NCBI GenBank assembly: GCA_910585855.1
Contig: CAJUGZ010000164.1
Span: forward strand, 1-9,517
Reading direction: 5' to 3'
Source of the DNA: an uncultured Lachnospiraceae bacterium
GTDB taxonomy: Bacteria; Bacillota_A; Clostridia; Lachnospirales; Lachnospiraceae
Length of the DNA stretch: 9,517 nt
A model generated the notes under the pieces. It had not been told where the DNA came from. It ran no database searches and saw nothing but the letters and a program-made list of their open reading frames with translations. Below, one piece after another: positions 1 through 6,423 of the stretch (positions are counted from its first letter, which is position 1; every line of letters begins with the position of its first letter). A program made the position numbers and the translations under genes.

Positions 1-290
1 TATCCTGCTTCCATGCAGGGTATGCAAAAAAAGGGGCGTGTTTAGCCCGGATGATGGGGAAGGGAATGTTTTATGGCTGATAAAATCTTTCCTTACATTT
101 GTTGGGTTTCGGCTGTGGTGAGGGCGAATTGCGCCCCGGTTCGTCCGGTTGGATGTGCTTAGATACAGAAGCCTTAGACTTTCTTACCGTTCGGAGAGCG
201 GAGCAAGCAAAGAAAAGGAGCAAACCGCCTCTTGCGTCCGGTGAAAGCAATTTCTTTTCCGTCAACCTATTTTTAAAAGCCTAATTAAGG
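1..290 (-). repeat. Structured repeat family 1, copy A, cut by window edge
   Basis: Read on the minus strand this is the 5' arm and core of the same element seen complete at 9020-9368. It starts near GGACGC (complement of 234-239), passes through the 5' arm (about 165-233), the GGGGCG and CGCCCC blocks, the T-run (A-run at 26-32 on the plus strand) and ends inside the hairpin with stem CCTGC/GCAGG (4-8 and 15-19). The matching 3' arm lies outside the window. The core agrees with copy D over nearly its whole length, including the GATTTTATCAGCC hairpin segment. No protein is supported: short open frames on both strands here are by-products of the repeat and have no convincing ribosome site. Confidence 0.85.
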
Positions 291-451
291 AAAATGTAAA
301 AATAAGGTTGTGGAAAACGGGAATTGGTGATAAACTATTAAGAGGAAGAAAGAGAGATCGGGGAAATTGTTAAACAAAAAATAGAAGGGGAATCCGGGAA
401 AATTGTTTTTGTGGCAGTTTAAAAAATGGAAGGTGAGAGGTAAAATTAATT
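291..451 (+). promoter_or_regulatory. Leader of the lipoprotein gene with weak promoter-like boxes
   Basis: The gap between repeat A and the lipoprotein start is purine-rich and holds no gene. TTGTGG at 308-313 and TAAACT at 331-336, spaced by 17 bases, form a weak sigma-A-like pair. A ribosome site of the GGTGAGAGG type lies at 432-440, 11 bases before the ATG at 452. The promoter is a guess from spacing only; a sporulation sigma factor may be used instead. Confidence 0.25.
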
Positions 452-1168
452 ATGAGAAAGAGATTATGTGTAGCATTGTGCGCAGCTACTGTGCTTTTGA
501 CAGGTTGTGGAGCAGTGGAATTGACGGATAGGGAAAGTGATTTGATAGCAGAGTATGCAGCTACTGTTTTGTTAAAACATTCTGCTACTTATCAGCCGAA
601 ACTTCAGGATTATGTAGTGGAAGTGGAAACAACAACGATTAGTTCTACTTTGCCTTCGCCGGATTTATCTGAAACACAGAGCGGACAGACAGGGCAAAAT
701 AAACCAAATGCATCTGTTTCTACAGAAGCACCTGCAAAGAGTCTGCCAGAGGCTTTAGGAATTGCACAGGATGGTTTTGGGATAGAATATGCAGGATATG
801 AAGTGGTTCAAAAGTATACGGATGCAAGACCGCCTCAGTTGTCGATACAGGTGAAAGATAGTAATCAGAGGTATCTGGTTTTAAAGTTTCAGATTACGAA
901 TCAGTCAGAGGAAGAAAAAGAATGTGATATTTTGTCAAAAAAGAGAAGTTATCGGTGCAGAGTGAATGATACGGAACGGTTTGGATCGCAGATGACAATG
1001 CTTTTGGATGATTTGTCTACTTTTAAAGAAACATTTTCTGCAAAAGAAACCAAGCAGGCTGTTTTGATTTTTCAGATTCCAGAAAAATATGAGGGGGATA
1101 TTACGGGGCTTAGTTTGACTGTAAAAGGGGATGAAGAAAGTAATACTTATTCTTATGGGACGGAGTAA
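452..1168 (+). CDS. Secreted lipoprotein of unknown function
   Basis: A 238-residue protein with a lipoprotein signal: MRKR, a hydrophobic stretch, then the lipobox LTGC with the lipidated cysteine at residue 19. It should be anchored to the outer face of the cytoplasmic membrane. After a helical stretch there is a Ser/Thr/Pro/Gln-rich linker (about residues 60-95). The C-terminal half (about 120-235) alternates hydrophobic strands such as YLVLKFQITNQS and QAVLIFQIPEKY. This resembles the beta-sandwich extracellular domains of the DUF4352/DUF5067 type found in many Firmicutes lipoproteins; that family link is inference. It sits 150 bases upstream of the SpoVAF-like gene in the same direction, so a role at the forespore or spore membrane is possible but not shown. 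Confidence 0.8.
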   Translation: MRKRLCVALCAATVLLTGCGAVELTDRESDLIAEYAATVLLKHSATYQPKLQDYVVEVETTTISSTLPSPDLSETQSGQTGQNKPNASVSTEAPAKSLPEALGIAQDGFGIEYAGYEVVQKYTDARPPQLSIQVKDSNQRYLVLKFQITNQSEEEKECDILSKKRSYRCRVNDTERFGSQMTMLLDDLSTFKETFSAKETKQAVLIFQIPEKYEGDITGLSLTVKGDEESNTYSYGTE

Positions 1169-1220
1169 AGAGATAGATTTTGCTTAGATTTGGCTGTTCT
1201 TTTTCTTGTTTCTCTTGAAT

Positions 1221-1249
1221 GTATATTTTTTTTGATTTAGAAGATACTA
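1221..1249 (+). promoter_or_regulatory. Candidate sigma-G/sigma-F type sporulation promoter
   Basis: GTATA at 1221-1225 and GATACTA at 1243-1249, spaced by 17 bases, resemble the forespore sigma-G/F pattern GNATR - 17/18 - CATNNTA, with one deviation (G for C) in the -10 box. It lies 70 bases before the start of the SpoVAF-like gene, a family normally expressed in the forespore under sigma G. The match was found by eye in AT-rich sequence, so it is tentative. Confidence 0.4.
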
Positions 1250-1318
1250 TTTTTTATCGGAATGGAATCGGATTAATTGTGTTTTCGATAGAAGAAATAT
1301 AAGGAGAGGGTGAGAAAA

Positions 1319-2737
1319 ATGGATAGAACAAACCAAACGGATTTTCAAAATACCTTTGAGCGGATGAAGCAGCTTTTACGTACAGAGGATAGTTTTGATG
1401 TATTGTATTGGAAATTTTTGGTTGGTGGTCGGGAAGCGGCGTATTTTTTTCTGAATGGTTTTGTGAAAGATGATATTATGCAGAAGATAACTTCTTCTTT
1501 TGTTAGTATTAAGGAAGAGGATATGCCGCAGGATGCAAATAAGTTTTCTGAGAAATATTTGTCTTATCTGCAAGTGGAAATGAATAAAGAAGAGGATACT
1601 ATTGTAAAAAATGTGCTTTCTGGTGTGGTAGCTATGTTTATAGAAGGGTATCCAGAGGCTTATTTAATTGATTGCAGGGATTATCCGGCAAGGGGAGTAG
1701 AAGAACCGGAAAAGGACAGAGTAATGCGGGGGTCTCGGGACGGTTTTGTAGAAACGGTGGTGTTTAATACGGCATTGATTCGCAGACGGATTCGCAGTAC
1801 AGAGCTTACGAATGAGATGTATACTGTGGGGCGTGCTTCAAAAACGGATATTGCGGTTTGTTATATGAGAGATCGAGTCGATCAGCAGTTTTTAAAAGAC
1901 TTGATTCGGCGAATTAATGAGATTGATATTGATGCACTGACAATGAATCAGGAGAGTTTGGCAGAGTGTCTTTATAAAAGAGGGTGGTGGAATCCGTTTC
2001 CGAAATATAAATATACGGAACGCCCGGATACAGCAGCGGCTTCTATATTAGAGGGCGGAATTGCTATTTTGGTGGATAATTCGCCTTCTGCTATGATTTT
2101 GCCTTGTTCGGTGTTTGATATTTTGGAAGAAGCGGATGATTATTATTTTCCTCCTGTGACTGGGACTTATCTTCGATTGGCACGGTTTATGATTACGCTG
2201 TTGACATGGATATTGACGCCTACGTGGCTGCTTTTGATGAGGAATCCAGAGTGGGTTCCCGAATGGCTGGCTTTTATCTTTCCGGCTGAGGAGATACAAG
2301 TTCCTTTGATCTGGCAGTTGATTATTTTGGAATTTGCGATTGATGGGCTTCGTCTTGCAGCAGTAAATACACCGAATATGCTTAGTACTCCTTTAAGCGT
2401 AATTGCCGGATTGGTGCTGGGAGATTATGCTGTGCAGTCTGGATGGTTTAATTCGGAAGCGATGCTTTATATGGCATTTGTGGTATTGGCAAATTATTCG
2501 CAGCCGAGCTTTGAATTGGGTTTTGCATTGAAATTTATGCGGTTGATTACTTTGTTGCTTACGCAGATATTTAATGTTTGGGGGTATATCTTTGGAGTGT
2601 TGTTTACGATTTTTTGCGTTTGTCAGAATCGGACACTTTCTGGAAAAAGTTATCTTTATCCTCTTTTCCCTTTTAATGGACGGGAGTTTTTGCGGCGATT
2701 TGTACGGATTAGTTTGCCTAAAACTGAAAATAAATAG
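1319..2737 (+). CDS. spoVAF: GerA-family spore germination protein, SpoVAF-like
   Basis: A 472-residue membrane protein of the GerA/SpoVAF family of spore inner-membrane proteins. The N-terminal soluble domain (about residues 1-275) carries the family signatures RGSRDGFVE (about 137-145) and NTALIRRRIR (about 150-159). The C-terminal part (about 287-440) holds roughly five membrane segments, including GLRLAAVNTPNMLST and LANYSQPSFELG, and ends in a short basic tail. Length and the LRLAAVNTP segment fit SpoVAF better than GerAA receptor subunits, and no GerB or GerC partner follows. In Bacillus SpoVAF acts with the SpoVA channel and germinant receptors; here no other spoVA genes are visible. 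A GTG lies in frame at 1310, but it overlaps the ribosome site AGGAGAGGG (1302-1310); the ATG at 1319 has the right 8-base spacing and is preferred. Confidence 0.85.
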   Translation: MDRTNQTDFQNTFERMKQLLRTEDSFDVLYWKFLVGGREAAYFFLNGFVKDDIMQKITSSFVSIKEEDMPQDANKFSEKYLSYLQVEMNKEEDTIVKNVLSGVVAMFIEGYPEAYLIDCRDYPARGVEEPEKDRVMRGSRDGFVETVVFNTALIRRRIRSTELTNEMYTVGRASKTDIAVCYMRDRVDQQFLKDLIRRINEIDIDALTMNQESLAECLYKRGWWNPFPKYKYTERPDTAAASILEGGIAILVDNSPSAMILPCSVFDILEEADDYYFPPVTGTYLRLARFMITLLTWILTPTWLLLMRNPEWVPEWLAFIFPAEEIQVPLIWQLIILEFAIDGLRLAAVNTPNMLSTPLSVIAGLVLGDYAVQSGWFNSEAMLYMAFVVLANYSQPSFELGFALKFMRLITLLLTQIFNVWGYIFGVLFTIFCVCQNRTLSGKSYLYPLFPFNGREFLRRFVRISLPKTENK

Positions 2738-2741
2738 TAGG

Positions 2742-2905
2742 GGACGCCAAAATCCGAAGGAAGGTTTGCACCGAGCCCGTTTGGGCTTAGCATTTCCTAT
2801 TTTCATAGCGGACACATAAGGCACGAAAACACAGCAAGACCGTGCCTAAGTGCTGACGGGAAATGATGACCCTTTGCAGACCTTCCTTCGGATTTTGGCT
2901 GTGTA
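2742..2905 (+). repeat. Structured repeat family 2, copy 1
   Basis: Begins with GGACGCC five bases after the spoVAF stop. The outer arms at 2746-2770 and 2875-2899 are complementary over 25 bases with only one G-T pair (2766/2879). Inside are a hairpin AGCCC-GTTT-GGGCT (2774-2787), a stem CATTTCC/GGAAATG (2791-2797 with 2859-2865) and a stem AGGCACG/CGTGCCT (2819-2825 with 2841-2847). So nearly the whole stretch can fold into one branched structure. It has no T-run directly after the closing arm, so it is not a plain terminator, though it could stop or protect the spoVAF transcript. A shorter relative lies on the minus strand at 5756-5849. I do not recognise a named RNA. Confidence 0.75.
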
Positions 2906-3047
2906 TTTTTGCCGGAAAATAGAGCAGGGGTGAAATTTGTTGTAAATATTTATAATAAAAACTTAATACTAAATTTTTAATTTAAAGTGGAAATTTTTTG
3001 AAAAATTATAATAATAATAACTTTGATTAGGCTTTTGGAATTTAAGA
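2906..3047. other. AT-rich spacer without visible gene
   Basis: This stretch is very AT-rich (for example repeated ATAATAATAATAA near 3008-3020) and separates the two structured repeats. No open frame with a ribosome site and no convincing promoter pair was found in it. Confidence 0.5.
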
Positions 3048-3340
3048 GGACGCCAGATTCGAAAACAATAGACAGCCGACAGACCGGGGTGCAATTCGCC
3101 CTCACTGCAGTCGAAACGAAGTTGGTGTAAGGGGAGATTTTACCAACCATAAGACAACCTCTTTTTTATTACATGGGCTAAACACAACCCTTTTTTTTCA
3201 CACCCTGCATGGAAGCAGGATGTGAAAAAAATCTTAGGCTTTCGAGCAGAAGTCAAGAACTTCTAACTTTTTTTCAAAGTCACTGCAGGCTGTCTATTGT
3301 TTTCGAATCAGGCTGTTTTTTGATGCCGAAACAAAAAAAG
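3048..3340 (+). repeat. Structured repeat family 1, copy B
   Basis: Opens with GGACGCC (3048-3054). Its outer arms at 3056-3077 and 3288-3309 are perfectly complementary over 22 bases, and after an A/A mismatch GCC/GGC extends the stem. The core matches copies A and D: GGGGTG-CAATT-CGCCC (3086-3099), GGGCTAAACA before an 8-T run (3191-3198), then the hairpin TCACA-C-CCTGC-ATGGAA-GCAGG-A-TGTGA (3198-3225). Its stem base TCACA/TGTGA differs from GCATA/TATGC of copy D but still pairs. The end CCGAAACAAAAAAAG (3326-3340) recurs inverted at 9434-9448, which helps set the right boundary. No coding potential is seen. Confidence 0.85.
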
Positions 3341-3401
3341 AATTGTATCTAAATTTTTCTAAAAATCTACTCTGTAATAAAACATGATTTCTACCGCTAT
3401 T

Positions 3402-3472
3402 CAACCGCCTCTTGCGTCCGGTGAAATCCAATCCTTTCCGGCAACATCCTATCTCCAAAAGCTTAATTAAAG
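3402..3472 (-). repeat. Isolated 5' end fragment of a family-1 repeat
   Basis: The 23 bases at 3404-3426 are identical to 224-246 of copy A, and similarity continues more weakly to TTAATTAA (compare 246-287). It corresponds to the 5' end of the element on the minus strand, with GCGTCC at 3414-3419, but no core or second arm is present. It is best read as a leftover of a deleted or rearranged copy next to copy B. The following bases up to 3560 are an AT-rich leader with several TATAAT-like boxes (for example 3512-3517) but no good -35 partner. Confidence 0.65.
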
Positions 3473-3565
3473 TATAATAAGATAGGTATAGAATATAAAG
3501 GTGATTTATGTTATAATAAAAAATAAGTTTTTATTTTATATCGGATTGAGAGGTGAATGGATTAG

Positions 3566-3829
3566 GTGTTTGGAATTGTTCCATGTTTAAAAAATTTTAA
3601 AAAAAATGCACAGTTAGAAGCGGTTTTGCAGAAAATTCAAATGAATATGTCAAATAATTATAAAGATGCTGCACAAGAGAATCTAAAGGAATTTCAGAGT
3701 ATACTGAATCAATGTTTAAGTGAGAACAAATTAAATGAAAAGCAAAAAGCTTATTATATGGAAAAATTATCTATTTTAACAGAACAGATGAAAAACTATA
3801 CACACAAAGATCAAAAGACAACTTGGTAG
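3566..3829 (+). CDS. Small hypothetical helical protein
   Basis: An 87-residue protein, not recognised. It starts at a GTG; an in-frame TAG directly upstream (3563-3565) rules out a longer form, and GAGAGGTGA (3548-3556) is a usable ribosome site. The sequence is charged and largely predicted helical (for example NLKEFQSILNQCLSEN and EKQKAYYMEKLSILTEQM), without signal peptide or membrane segment, so it is probably cytosolic and may form a helical bundle or coiled coil. It ends 48 bases before the next gene and likely shares its transcript. A small helical protein in front of a possible ADP-ribosyltransferase-like protein could be an antitoxin or immunity partner, but that is inference from arrangement only. 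Confidence 0.55.
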   Translation: MFGIVPCLKNFKKNAQLEAVLQKIQMNMSNNYKDAAQENLKEFQSILNQCLSENKLNEKQKAYYMEKLSILTEQMKNYTHKDQKTTW

Positions 3830-3877
3830 GAAATAAACTATAATTATTTTTGGAGATAATTGAAAGGAGATGCCTCT

Positions 3878-4444
3878 ATGATATTATATCATGGAAGTAA
3901 TACTGGAAATATTAAAGTATTAAAACCCAATCAAGCTGACCATGACCGACCATATGTATATATGACCACAATAGATGTGGTTGCCGCATTTTATTTATGT
4001 AACGCCGTAGAAAGACCATATTATTGGTTTCCTTATGGCTTTGAAAGTGGCAGTAATATACCAATTTACCATGAATTGTATCCGAATGCATTGGAAGAAG
4101 TATCTGAAGGGGTCAGTGGATATATCTATGAAGTTTTTGCGGAAGAAAATCAAGTCATTTCATTCAAAAATATTCCATGTGCGAGATTGGCAACAAAACC
4201 TATTGAAGTAACGAAGTGTGTCTGGGTAGAAAATGCATATGATCTGTTTATGGAATATGTGAAGCAGGGTAAACTGGCAGTAGGTCATTTTGAGGATAAA
4301 TCGGAGCAGCAGTTGGAATGGTGGTATTCACGCTGTGTCGAATATTTAAAGGAAAAGCATATGATGGAAACCCCTGATTGTTCCTATGCTTCTTTTATAA
4401 AGTTAAAATTACCACAAGTATGGGAAAGATATATTGCAAAATAA
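3878..4444 (+). CDS. Hypothetical protein, possible ADP-ribosyltransferase-like fold
   Basis: A 188-residue cytosolic protein starting MILYHGSN. The strong ribosome site AAGGAGA (3864-3870) lies 8 bases before this ATG; an in-frame TTG at 3860 precedes that site and is not credible as a start. The opening LYHGS (residues 3-7), the following YVYMTT (26-31) and GYIYEVF (81-87) recall the first strands of ADP-ribosyltransferase-like families such as DUF3990, where an early histidine and a later Thr/Ser or Tyr contact NAD. I cannot confirm a catalytic glutamate. The C-terminal part (about 120-188) is helical with several tryptophans. No exact family is recognised. It may be a modifying enzyme or toxin whose partner is the small upstream protein. 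Confidence 0.65.
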   Translation: MILYHGSNTGNIKVLKPNQADHDRPYVYMTTIDVVAAFYLCNAVERPYYWFPYGFESGSNIPIYHELYPNALEEVSEGVSGYIYEVFAEENQVISFKNIPCARLATKPIEVTKCVWVENAYDLFMEYVKQGKLAVGHFEDKSEQQLEWWYSRCVEYLKEKHMMETPDCSYASFIKLKLPQVWERYIAK

Positions 4445-4562
4445 AAATATTTGTTTATCGGAGAATCATATAGAAATAAAAATTGATTTTAGAGAAAATT
4501 GATTTTGAACTTGAAAGAAAGGTAAATTTATTTTCAGATATAAAAATTAAAAGGAGGTTTTT

Positions 4563-5714
4563 ATGAGATATCGGGAACTTCAACGCTGTAATGGGATAAG
4601 AGTAAGTGAAATTGCATTAGGATGTGAGGGATTTATAGGAAAATCTGAGGAAGAATTTTTAGCTATGTTTGACAGGGCAGTGCAGCTTGGAATTAATTTT
4701 ATTGATATGTATACGCCAAATCCTGTTTTTCGAGATTTTATGGGGAAAGCAATAAAGGGACGGCGAGATCATGTGGTGCTTCAGGGGCATTTGGGTTCAG
4801 CATGGGAAAACGGACAGTATCTTCGAACACGAGAGATGAAAAAGGTAAAGGTAGCTTTTGAAGATCAGTTACATAGATTAGGAACAGATTATTTGGATAT
4901 TGGAATGATTCATTATGTAGATGGAGAAGAGGATTTTAAGACCATATTTCAGGGGGAATTGATTGATTATTGTAAAGAATTAAAGGAAAAAGGACAGATT
5001 CGGGGAATTGGTATGAGTTCTCATAATCCTTTTATTGCAAAAAAAGCGGTGCAAACCGGGGTTTTGGATGTACTGATGTTTTCTGTAAATGCTGCTTATG
5101 ATATGCAGCCGTCTTCTGAGAATTGTGAGGATCTTTGGAATCTGGAAAATTATAAAAATGGAACGGACGGGATTCACCCGGAACGAAAGGAATTATATGA
5201 GTTATGTGAGCGAGAGGGTGTAGCGATTGATGTTATGAAAGTATTTGGCGGCGGGGATATGCTGAAAGCAGAACTTTCTCCATTTGGGGTGGCTTTTAAT
5301 GAATATCAGTGTATAGAATATTGTCTGACCAGACCTGCAGTTGCAGCGGTAATGGCAGGATGTCATTCGATAGAAGAGATGGAAAAATTGGTACGTTATT
5401 ATGAAGTTTCAAAAGAGGAGCGGGATTATACTAAAATTTTGACACAGGTGGAAAAGTTTCATTTGAAAGGAAACTGTATGTATTGTGGACATTGTGCGCC
5501 TTGTACAGTTGGAATTTCTGTAGCAGATGTCAATAAATATTTAAATTTATCGTTGGCACAGGGAGCAGTACCGGAAACTGTAGCGGATCACTATCAACTA
5601 TTGGAACATCATGCTTCTGAGTGTATTGCTTGCGGAAATTGTGAAAAAAATTGTCCTTTTGGAGTAGAAATTATTCAGAAAATGAAACAGGCAGCACAAA
5701 TATTTGGATATTAA
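4563..5714 (+). CDS. Aldo/keto reductase fused to a 2x[4Fe-4S] ferredoxin domain
   Basis: A 383-residue cytosolic oxidoreductase. Residues 1 to about 290 form the aldo/keto reductase barrel: EIALGCEGF near the start, GINFIDMYTP with the active-site aspartate at about 48, LGTDYLDIGMIHYVD, RGIGMSSHNP and the late TRPAVAAVMAGCHS that usually helps bind the nucleotide phosphate. The C-terminal part has two iron-sulfur motifs, CxxCxxCxxC at 305-314 and CxxCxxCxxxCP at 354-365, as in ferredoxin-linked reductases of anaerobes. The usual catalytic Tyr and Lys positions look altered: VVLQGHLGS stands where many relatives have a lysine. Substrate is unknown; electrons may pass between NAD(P)H and a carbonyl or flavin partner. 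AGGAGG at 4552-4557 precedes the ATG by 5 bases. The 118-base gap upstream shows no clear promoter. Confidence 0.9.
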   Translation: MRYRELQRCNGIRVSEIALGCEGFIGKSEEEFLAMFDRAVQLGINFIDMYTPNPVFRDFMGKAIKGRRDHVVLQGHLGSAWENGQYLRTREMKKVKVAFEDQLHRLGTDYLDIGMIHYVDGEEDFKTIFQGELIDYCKELKEKGQIRGIGMSSHNPFIAKKAVQTGVLDVLMFSVNAAYDMQPSSENCEDLWNLENYKNGTDGIHPERKELYELCEREGVAIDVMKVFGGGDMLKAELSPFGVAFNEYQCIEYCLTRPAVAAVMAGCHSIEEMEKLVRYYEVSKEERDYTKILTQVEKFHLKGNCMYCGHCAPCTVGISVADVNKYLNLSLAQGAVPETVADHYQLLEHHASECIACGNCEKNCPFGVEIIQKMKQAAQIFGY

Positions 5715-5755
5715 ATATTTTTCAGAAAGGACGTTATTATTTGAGGCTGATAGAA

Positions 5756-5849
5756 ATAGCTGGAATTGGAAAGAAGGTCTATGAAGGGTCATCAGAAATG
5801 CTAAGCGAAAGCAGATCCTAAATAGATCTTCTTTTCAATTCCAGCGTCC
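5756..5849 (-). repeat. Structured repeat family 2, short copy 2
   Basis: Outer arms at about 5759-5782 and 5822-5845 are complementary at 22 of 24 positions; the other two are G-T pairs on the plus strand. Read on the minus strand it begins GGGGACGC and contains GCTTAGCATTTC, then TGATGACCC and AGACCTTC, in the same order as the copy at 2742-2905 (GCTTAGCATTTCC, GATGACCC, AGACCTTCC). The inner part with the AGGCACG stem is missing, so this is a deleted or minimal relative. It lies 41 bases after the aldo/keto reductase stop and could shape that transcript's 3' end, although no T-run follows. Confidence 0.65.
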
Positions 5850-5879
5850 CCCTAAATTAAGTTTACCAGTATTTTTAAT

Positions 5880-5928
5880 TGAGTAAATTATGTAAAAAAT
5901 ATGCTGGAATTACTCATTTATTTTTTTG
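5880..5928 (+). terminator. Weak inverted repeat followed by T-rich run
   Basis: TGAGTAA (5880-5886) pairs with TTACTCA (5910-5916) and is followed by a T-rich stretch ending in seven Ts. The stem is AT-rich and the loop is 23 bases, so it is a weak terminator candidate; it could instead be an operator for the truncated ABC gene that starts at 5976. Confidence 0.25.
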
Positions 5929-5975
5929 TTTATAGCAGTATTATATAACAGAAAAATAAAAAAGGAGATTGTATT

Positions 5976-6176
5976 ATGAGTACACTATTAGAAGCAAAAG
6001 AAGTAACAAAAATTTACGAAAAGTCTGGGCGTCCCTCTGCTTGCTTTGCTCTGAATGGTAAGAAAGTCTACAGCTTCTGTATCTGCGTACATCCAACCAG
6101 ACGAACCGGGGCGCAATTAAACACGCCCCTTTTTTTGCACACCCTGCATGGAAGCAGGATGTACAAAAAATTCTAG
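5976..6176 (+). pseudogene. ABC transporter ATP-binding protein, truncated at its N-terminus by repeat C
   Basis: The frame opens with MSTLLEAKEVTKIYEKSG, a typical beginning of an ABC ATPase of the MacB/BceA/LolD type, after a good ribosome site AAAGGAG (5961-5967). From about 6026-6034 on, the DNA is repeat copy C: the rest of the frame to the TAG at 6174-6176 is encoded by repeat arm, terminator-like stem and hairpin. No Walker A, signature or Walker B segment follows, nor does the missing part appear after the repeat. Only about 18 of the usual 220-250 residues remain, so no active ATPase can be made. The gene was probably cut by insertion of the repeat plus deletion. Confidence 0.75.
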
Positions 6177-6275
6177 GTATCTCCACAGAAGCCAAAGACT
6201 TTCTAGCCATTCTCCGAAGTTGCAGTCAAAGGAATTGGGCAAACCGCCTCTGGCTGTTGATTGGATAACAGCAGA
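6030..6275 (+). repeat. Structured repeat family 1, copy C with internal deletion
   Basis: The 5' arm GAATGGTAAGAAAGTCT (around 6053-6069) pairs with AGACTTTCTAGCCATTC in the 3' arm (around 6187-6203); the outer arms no longer match well. Relative to copy D about 83 core bases (equivalent to 9129-9211) are missing, joining GGGGCG directly to CGCCCC. The hairpin CCTGC-ATGGAA-GCAGG is at 6143-6158. The 3' end GCTGTT-8-AACAGC (about 6252-6272) is a small hairpin also present, with wobble pairs, in copy D. The 5' end lies inside the ABC ATPase gene. Confidence 0.8.
6108..6136 (+). terminator. Terminator-like stem and T-run in repeat C
   Basis: GGGGCG (6108-6113) and CGCCCC (6124-6129) form a perfect GC-rich six-pair stem with a 10-base loop, followed at once by seven Ts (6130-6136). 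This has the form of an intrinsic terminator and would end transcription entering from the truncated ABC gene. In the full-length copies the same two blocks are about 90 bases apart. Confidence 0.6.
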
Positions 6276-6313
6276 TGTGTCAGCGTTTATTTTAAATTGG
6301 AATAGGAAACAGG

Positions 6314-6350
6314 TTTTTAGAAGTGTTTAAAAATTTATGAAATGGACGTG
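6314..6350 (+). repeat. 37-bp direct repeat, left copy
   Basis: TTTTTAGAAGTG followed by TTAAAAATTTATGAAA and GG-CGTG matches 7213-7249 at 34 of 37 positions in the same orientation. The two copies bracket the toxin-antitoxin remnant and the palindromic element. They may mark an insertion or duplication boundary. Confidence 0.7.
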
Positions 6351-6352
6351 AT

Positions 6353-6408
6353 AATAACTTTAAAGTTATTGACATTCCAATAGTGTTAAAGTATAATATA
6401 TTTTAACA
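6353..6408 (+). promoter_or_regulatory. Sigma-A promoter with two operator-like palindromes for the toxin-antitoxin operon
   Basis: TTGACA (6369-6374) and TATAAT (6392-6397) are both consensus and are spaced by exactly 17 bases. A perfect 18-base palindrome AATAACTTTAAAGTTATT (6353-6370) overlaps the -35 box, and TGTTAAA/TTTAACA (6384-6390 with 6402-6408) flanks the -10 box. Such sites fit binding by the HTH antitoxin encoded at 6625-6987, which would repress its own operon. Autoregulation is inferred from the arrangement. Confidence 0.75.
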
Positions 6409-6423
6409 GGAGGGATAATAGTT

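Noticed and set aside
71..284. Short open frames on both strands within repeat copy A
   Set aside because: They lie wholly in a repeat whose other copies do not keep these frames, have no clear ribosome site and encode low-complexity, basic peptides.
1310..1318. GTG at 1310 as start of the SpoVAF-like protein
   Set aside because: It overlaps the ribosome site; the ATG at 1319 has correct spacing.
2393..2824. 143-codon minus-strand frame across the end of spoVAF
   Set aside because: It is antisense to a well-conserved membrane protein, extends into a structured repeat, and its product is rich in Lys, Arg and Gln as expected for the shadow of hydrophobic codons.
3048..3340. Retron msr-msd or group II intron as identity of the family-1 repeat
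   Set aside because: Complementary arms recall a retron, but no reverse transcriptase is nearby, copies are many, and neither a branching AGC context nor intron domain V motifs could be recognised.
6148..6330. 60-codon plus-strand frame in the 3' half of repeat C
   Set aside because: It begins inside the core hairpin, has no ribosome site and is not kept in copy D.
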